NCBI GenBank assembly: GCA_029548025.1
Contig: JAKPOE010000192.1
Coordinates: 1-17,864 of the forward strand
DNA from: Spirochaetota bacterium
GTDB lineage: Bacteria; Spirochaetota; UBA4802; UB4802
Reading direction: 5' to 3'
DNA length: 17,864 nt
Shown here one piece after another: positions 14,021-17,864 of the stretch. A program made the position numbers and the translations under genes. Within the stretch, counting starts at the first letter, position 1. Each line of letters begins with the position of its first letter. The notes beneath the pieces are model-generated. The model did not search any database. It worked only from the letters and a program-made list of their open reading frames with translations, and had not been told where the DNA came from.

Positions 14021-14304
14021 TCTTTCTCATACTTTCTTTTGTTGCGCGACAAAAGTTTAATTATTTCGTAAGGGGGTATTTATACGCTAAATACCCCCTT
14101 ACAAACCCCCAAAGCGCACCTCAGACGGCGGTGTGCCTTATCCCGCTGTATGGATTATGTCTTTGCCATCGTGCTGCGGAAGACATCCTGTCTTTGTCCT
14201 CGCACGAGCCGTATGGCGCTACGGCATCCGTGCCTTCGCTGTTTTTTCGTTCATATACAGTAATAAGTCATTATCAGCATAAAATATGCTGTTAATTCTT
14301 CATA
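14021..14304 (+). repeat. 284-bp hairpin-rich dispersed element, copy C (full length)
   Basis: This copy is collinear with copy A at a constant offset of 1540 bp and about 94% identical. The perfect 14-bp stem is retained (loop TACGC instead of TGCGC), as are GCGCACC/GGTGTGC, AAGACA/TGTCTT and the terminator-like hairpin with its T run. The last hairpin's inner stem has become GCCGTA/TACGGC through two substitutions. Together with the preceding module (13853-13982) it forms a unit of about 450 bp that mirrors the left unit at 12238-12764. Confidence 0.8.
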
Positions 14305-14349
14305 ATTGCTTTTGCAGTCTAATCCCATAGGGATAGAATCGATACTTAT

Positions 14350-14366
14350 AAAATGGGGTCAGAGCC
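14350..14366 (+). repeat. Short tail motif AAAATGGGGTCAGAGCC, occurrence 4
   Basis: The best-preserved copy of the boundary motif, 45 bp after repeat copy C. Confidence 0.5.
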
Positions 14367-14374
14367 TTGATAAT

Positions 14375-14396
14375 TCCCCCTTTCGTTTAAGGGGGA
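14375..14396 (-). terminator. Hairpin downstream of carB, possible terminator
   Basis: TCCCCCTT and AAGGGGGA form a perfect 8-bp stem with a 6-nt loop (TCGTTT). It begins 36 bp after the carB stop on the minus strand. The stem is strong but no long U tract follows, so efficient termination is uncertain; it could equally be a boundary structure of the repeat region. Confidence 0.45.
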
Positions 14397-14431
14397 GTAC
14401 ATCGCACCCTCAACATCATTTTTATACCAAA

Positions 14432-17400
14432 TTACGACATCTCTGAATGGTATTGCTGTAGTGATTTTGGTGTTTCTTCACCATAGCGTTTTATCATTTC
14501 AATACCTCTGACTGCTGCTCTTGCTGCTGCAATGGTGGTGATATATGGAATTTTATATTTTATTGCAGCTTTACGGATATATGAATCATCCACTTCACTT
14601 ATCCGGCCAAATGGTGTGTTGATTATGAGGTTAATTTCTTTGTTTTTAATCCTGTCAACAACATCCGGTCTTCCCTCGTTGAGTTTAAAAACCATCTGTG
14701 TTGGTATACTGTGTTCATCAAGATATTTTGATGTACCTTCAGTTGCAATTATTGTAAATCCCAGTGAATGAAATTTTTTTGCAACTTCAAGAGCGCTTTC
14801 ACGATCTTTGCGATTTACAGTAATGAGTATATTGCCCTCTAAGGGCAGTCGCCATCCTGCAGCATCCTGTGCTTTAAAATATGCAACGCCAAAGCTATTG
14901 GCTATGCCAAGCACCTCCCCGGTAGAACGCATCTCAGGTCCTAAAACAGGGTCAACTTCAGGGAACATATTAAATGGGAAAACTGCTTCTTTAACACCAA
15001 AGTGTTTAATCTTCTTTTTAACTGTTAAATCGGGAGATAGCTTGCTGCCAAGCATTAACTTTGTAGCAATTTTTGCCATTGGTATGCCACATACTTTTGA
15101 AACAAGTGGTACCGTACGTGATGCCCTTGGATTTGCTTCAAGAATATATACTGTATCATTTACAATAGCATACTGTATATTTAAAAGCCCTATAACGTTA
15201 AGCTCAAGTGCAAGCATTTTGGTATATTTTTCAATAGTTTCAATATGTTCTTTTTTTATGTTATCAGGAGGGATAGCACATGCTGAATCTCCGGAATGAA
15301 CACCTGCAAGCTCAATATGTTCCATCACAGAAGGGACAAAAACATTTTCACCATCACAGATGGCATCAGCTTCACACTCTATAGCATCAACAAGAAAACG
15401 GTCTATCAAAATTGGCCTTTCAGGGGTTACTTCTACCGCAGCTTTTACGTATTGTTTAAGCATCTCTTCATCATATATTATTTCCATTGCCCTACCACCC
15501 AGTACATATGAAGGGCGTACCATAAGAGGGTATCCTATTTGGTTGGCAATCGACAACGCTTCTTCAAGCGATGATGCCATCCCCGATTCAGGCTGCGGGA
15601 TGCTTAATTTTGTAATTACTTTTCTAAAACGATCACGGTCTTCTGCTAAATCAATAGAATCGACAGAAGTTCCTAAAATTTTTACCCCTGCTTTGACCAG
15701 TTCACCTGCAATATTAAGCGGAGTCTGCCCGCCAAATTGTACAATAACACCTTCGGGTTTTTCTTTTTCATAAATACTCAGTACGTCTTCTACTGTTAGT
15801 GGTTCAAAATACAGCTTGTCAGCAGTATCATAATCGGTGGATACCGTTTCGGGATTGCAGTTGATAATGATTGCTTCATATCCAGCTTCTTTTATAGCAA
15901 AAGCTGCATGAACGCAACAGTAATCAAATTCAATGCCCTGACCAATTCTGTTAGGTCCTCCTCCAAGCACCATTATCTTTTTACGATGTGATACTGATAC
16001 TGTATCGGGTGCATTGTATGTGGAATAGTAATAAGCAGCATCTTCTACACCGCTTACCGGTACAGCTTCCCATCGCTCAACAACTCCCAGCGATATTCTT
16101 TGTTTGCGGATTGCATCTTCAGGAAGTTCAAGTATTTTTGAAAGGTATCTATCAGAAAATCCCCACTCCTTTGCAGTTTTTAAAAGAGAGTCGGGAAGTG
16201 ATTTTTTTGCAAATGGAAGCATCTCATTTTCTAAATCAACAAGCTCTTTCATTTGTTGTATAAAATATTCTTTTATTTGTGTGCGTTCTTTTAAAATTGC
16301 AATATCGGCACCTTTTCGCAAGGCTTCATACATGATGAAGTGTCGTTCGCTTGATGGTGTACTGAGCAGGCGTATCAGTTCTTCAAGTGGAAGCTTATTA
16401 AAATCTTTAGCAAAGCCGGGTCCATGCCGGCCAATCTCTAAAGAACGTATTGCCTTCTGAAAAGCCTCCTTATAATTTTTTCCTATGCTCATGACCTCGC
16501 CAACCGAACGCATCTGTGTGCCAAGCTTATCCTCAACACCCTTAAATTTTTCAAAACCCCAGCGGGCAAATTTTACCACTATATAATCACCTGATGGTGT
16601 ATACTTATCAAGAGTACCATCACGCCAGTAAGGGATTTCATCCAGAGTTAATCCAGCAGCAAGTAGTGATGATACAAATGCAATGGGAAATCCCGTTGCC
16701 TTTGATGCCAATGCCGACGAGCGTGAAGTTCTGGGATTAATCTCAATGACAACTATCCTGTCAGTTTTGGGATCATGGGCAAACTGAATATTGGTACCCC
16801 CAATGACTTTGATTGCTTCAACAATCCGGTATGCATACTGTTGCAAACGTTTTTGTGTTTCAGAGCTTATGGTAAGCATGGGCGCTGTACAAAATGAATC
16901 ACCGGTGTGGATACCCATTGGATCAACGTTTTCTATAAAGCAAACCGTTATAATTTGATTTTTTGCATCCCGTACAACCTCTAATTCAAGCTCCTCCCAG
17001 CCCGTAACCGATTCCTCAACCAGCACCTGACCAATCATGCTTGCCGATAGTCCTCGTGAAACAATAATCTCAAGATCTTCCATATTATAAACATGACCGC
17101 CGCCTGTTCCTCCAAGAGTATAGGCAGGGCGTATAACCAGGGGGAATCCTGATCTTTCAGCTATTTTTTTTGCCTCATCAACGCTGAATGCCGGTTCGCT
17201 TGCGGGCATTGCAATCCCAAGCTGTTGCATGGTGTTTTTAAAAGAAATGCGGTCTTCACCGCGTTCTATTGCATCAATATCGACACCAATAATCTGTACT
17301 CCATGTTTTTGTAAAACACCAGTTTTATATAAAGAAGAGGACAGATTCAATCCCGTCTGTCCTCCTAAATTTGGCAATAATGCATCAGGCTTTTCTTTTT

Positions 17401-17635
17401 CAATAATTTTAGAAAGTGAATCTACAGTCAGTGGTTCAATATAGGTAATATCAGCCATCTCGGGGTCGGTCATAATTGTTGCTGGATTGGAATTGACAAG
17501 AACTATCGTGTACCCTAATTTTTTTAAAGCTTTGCAGGCTTGCGTTCCTGAATAATCAAACTCGCATGCCTGCCCAATAATAATGGGACCAGAACCAATA
17601 ATCATTATCTTATGTATATCGCTTCGTTTTGGCAC
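14432..17635 (-). CDS. carB: Carbamoyl-phosphate synthase large subunit
   Basis: The 1067-residue protein is full length. It makes carbamoyl phosphate from bicarbonate, two ATP and ammonia delivered by the small subunit CarA, for arginine and pyrimidine synthesis. The two homologous halves are obvious: the first begins IMIIGSGPIIIGQACEFDYS and the second (about residue 555) begins IMVLGGGPNRIGQGIEFDY, and each carries an ATP-grasp domain with a GGTGGG- or GGRAME-type loop. The roughly 400-550 linker is the oligomerisation domain and the last 130 or so residues are the MGS-like allosteric domain. The start is GTG 17635 with GGAGG six bases upstream. carA is not in the window; it is not immediately downstream, where the CRISPR and repeat region begins. 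Regulation is unknown. Confidence 0.97.
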   Translation of the reverse strand: MPKRSDIHKIMIIGSGPIIIGQACEFDYSGTQACKALKKLGYTIVLVNSNPATIMTDPEMADITYIEPLTVDSLSKIIEKEKPDALLPNLGGQTGLNLSSSLYKTGVLQKHGVQIIGVDIDAIERGEDRISFKNTMQQLGIAMPASEPAFSVDEAKKIAERSGFPLVIRPAYTLGGTGGGHVYNMEDLEIIVSRGLSASMIGQVLVEESVTGWEELELEVVRDAKNQIITVCFIENVDPMGIHTGDSFCTAPMLTISSETQKRLQQYAYRIVEAIKVIGGTNIQFAHDPKTDRIVVIEINPRTSRSSALASKATGFPIAFVSSLLAAGLTLDEIPYWRDGTLDKYTPSGDYIVVKFARWGFEKFKGVEDKLGTQMRSVGEVMSIGKNYKEAFQKAIRSLEIGRHGPGFAKDFNKLPLEELIRLLSTPSSERHFIMYEALRKGADIAILKERTQIKEYFIQQMKELVDLENEMLPFAKKSLPDSLLKTAKEWGFSDRYLSKILELPEDAIRKQRISLGVVERWEAVPVSGVEDAAYYYSTYNAPDTVSVSHRKKIMVLGGGPNRIGQGIEFDYCCVHAAFAIKEAGYEAIIINCNPETVSTDYDTADKLYFEPLTVEDVLSIYEKEKPEGVIVQFGGQTPLNIAGELVKAGVKILGTSVDSIDLAEDRDRFRKVITKLSIPQPESGMASSLEEALSIANQIGYPLMVRPSYVLGGRAMEIIYDEEMLKQYVKAAVEVTPERPILIDRFLVDAIECEADAICDGENVFVPSVMEHIELAGVHSGDSACAIPPDNIKKEHIETIEKYTKMLALELNVIGLLNIQYAIVNDTVYILEANPRASRTVPLVSKVCGIPMAKIATKLMLGSKLSPDLTVKKKIKHFGVKEAVFPFNMFPEVDPVLGPEMRSTGEVLGIANSFGVAYFKAQDAAGWRLPLEGNILITVNRKDRESALEVAKKFHSLGFTIIATEGTSKYLDEHSIPTQMVFKLNEGRPDVVDRIKNKEINLIINTPFGRISEVDDSYIRKAAIKYKIPYITTIAAARAAVRGIEMIKRYGEETPKSLQQYHSEMS

Positions 17636-17806
17636 GGTGTTCCTCCGCTCATTTTTAAATAAAAAGCTCCATGGGGAAGAATAATGTCAATAATAAAATA
17701 TGTTATTTTATAATTAATGAATAGAGCATGTCCCTGTTTTAGTTGAAATTCATAGCAGTTACCCAAGATTAGTACTTGGAAAATAAAAACCAAAGGAGTA
17801 ACCACT
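17636..17806. other. Divergent intergenic region upstream of carB
   Basis: It contains the carB ribosome binding site (GGAGG, minus strand, 17642-17646) and a minus-strand TTGACA (17690-17685), a candidate -35 element, but the matching -10 is poor. On the plus strand TTGAAA (17743-17748) might serve the gene starting at 17807. The minus-strand open frame overlapping the carB start here looks non-coding. Confidence 0.4.
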
Positions 17807-17864
17807 ATGAACTTAAAAAAAGTAAAAAAGCAATGATTAAAGAGTCAAGGCAAAAAGAGCTGAA
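17807..17864 (+). pseudogene. Start of an unidentified small gene, apparently frameshifted, cut by window edge
   Basis: A good ribosome binding site (AAGGAG, then eight bases) precedes ATG 17807, but the frame stops after nine codons (MNLKKVKKQ, TGA at 17834-17836). The frame one base over continues open from ATG 17833 (MIKESRQKEL) to the window edge. The short A runs at 17814-17820 and 17823-17828 are natural places for a one-base error or slippage that would join the two parts. It could be a sequencing error, a real frameshift, a nine-codon leader peptide, or a gene starting at 17833. The product is not recognisable. Confidence 0.35.

Noticed and set aside
13810..14295. Plus-strand open frame of 161 codons
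   Set aside because: It runs through two repeat modules and repeat copy C. The matching left copy is broken and shifted, the hairpin changes follow base pairing rather than codons, and the peptide is cysteine-rich with no family resemblance.
17605..17805. Minus-strand open frame upstream of and overlapping carB
   Set aside because: It overlaps the carB ribosome binding site and start in another frame and has no family features.

Overview
The window looks like chromosomal DNA of an AT-rich, flagellated Gram-negative-type bacterium, most plausibly a member of the Spirochaetota. The hints are a FliG rotor gene in a mixed operon, an RnfB-like iron-sulfur protein, a free-standing GHKL-type ATPase and an inositol-3-phosphate synthase. 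No rRNA or other phylogenetic marker was checked, so the assignment is inference. No tRNA or rRNA genes were seen.

Layout. Positions 1-511 hold the 3' part of a TetR-type regulator. A small ATP-binding protein (504-1157, minus) ends tail-to-tail with it. A divergent promoter region (1158-1300) separates that gene from a compact plus-strand operon (1301-7227): rnfB-like ferredoxin protein, fliG, rsmA/ksgA, a two-domain radical SAM protein (TIGR03960 + DUF2344) and an SDR oxidoreductase. The first three genes overlap, and the last two are separated by only 15-21 bp. Facing this operon, with no bases between the stop codons, is a B12-binding-type radical SAM protein (DUF4080 type, minus). Next come an inositol-3-phosphate synthase (minus, TTG start) with a clear terminator hairpin, a HerA-like ATPase of the YjgR/DUF853 family (minus), and after a 2.4-kb gap the carbamoyl-phosphate synthase large subunit carB (minus, GTG start). 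A possible tiny or frameshifted gene begins at the right edge.

The gap between the YjgR-type gene and carB (about 12.02-14.43 kb) is the accessory part and I see no credible protein gene in it. It holds a CRISPR mini-array of four 35-nt repeats and three long spacers (46, 43 and 39 nt) with no cas genes in the window. The repeat ends in ATTGAGAC when read on the minus strand, so the array is probably transcribed leftwards from a leader at 13199-13401. That leader contains a tandem duplication of a roughly 35-40 bp module. The array lies inside a nest of direct repeats. A 284-bp, hairpin-rich element occurs in full at 12481-12764 and 14021-14304 (about 94% identical by manual count, no net indels) and partly at 13544-13760. 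Each full copy is preceded by a second repeat module (12238-12400 and 13853-13982) whose central hairpin keeps its pairing although most stem bases differ. This structured, multi-copy element is the most unusual thing here: a candidate non-autonomous mobile element or structured RNA built around an orphan CRISPR array.

How the genes fit together: the long operon mixes motility (FliG), ribosome maturation (RsmA), redox chemistry (RnfB-like) and two enzymes of unknown substrate, so it looks like co-expressed core-cell genes rather than one pathway. Inositol-3-phosphate synthase suggests inositol-containing lipids or solutes. CarB feeds arginine and pyrimidine synthesis.
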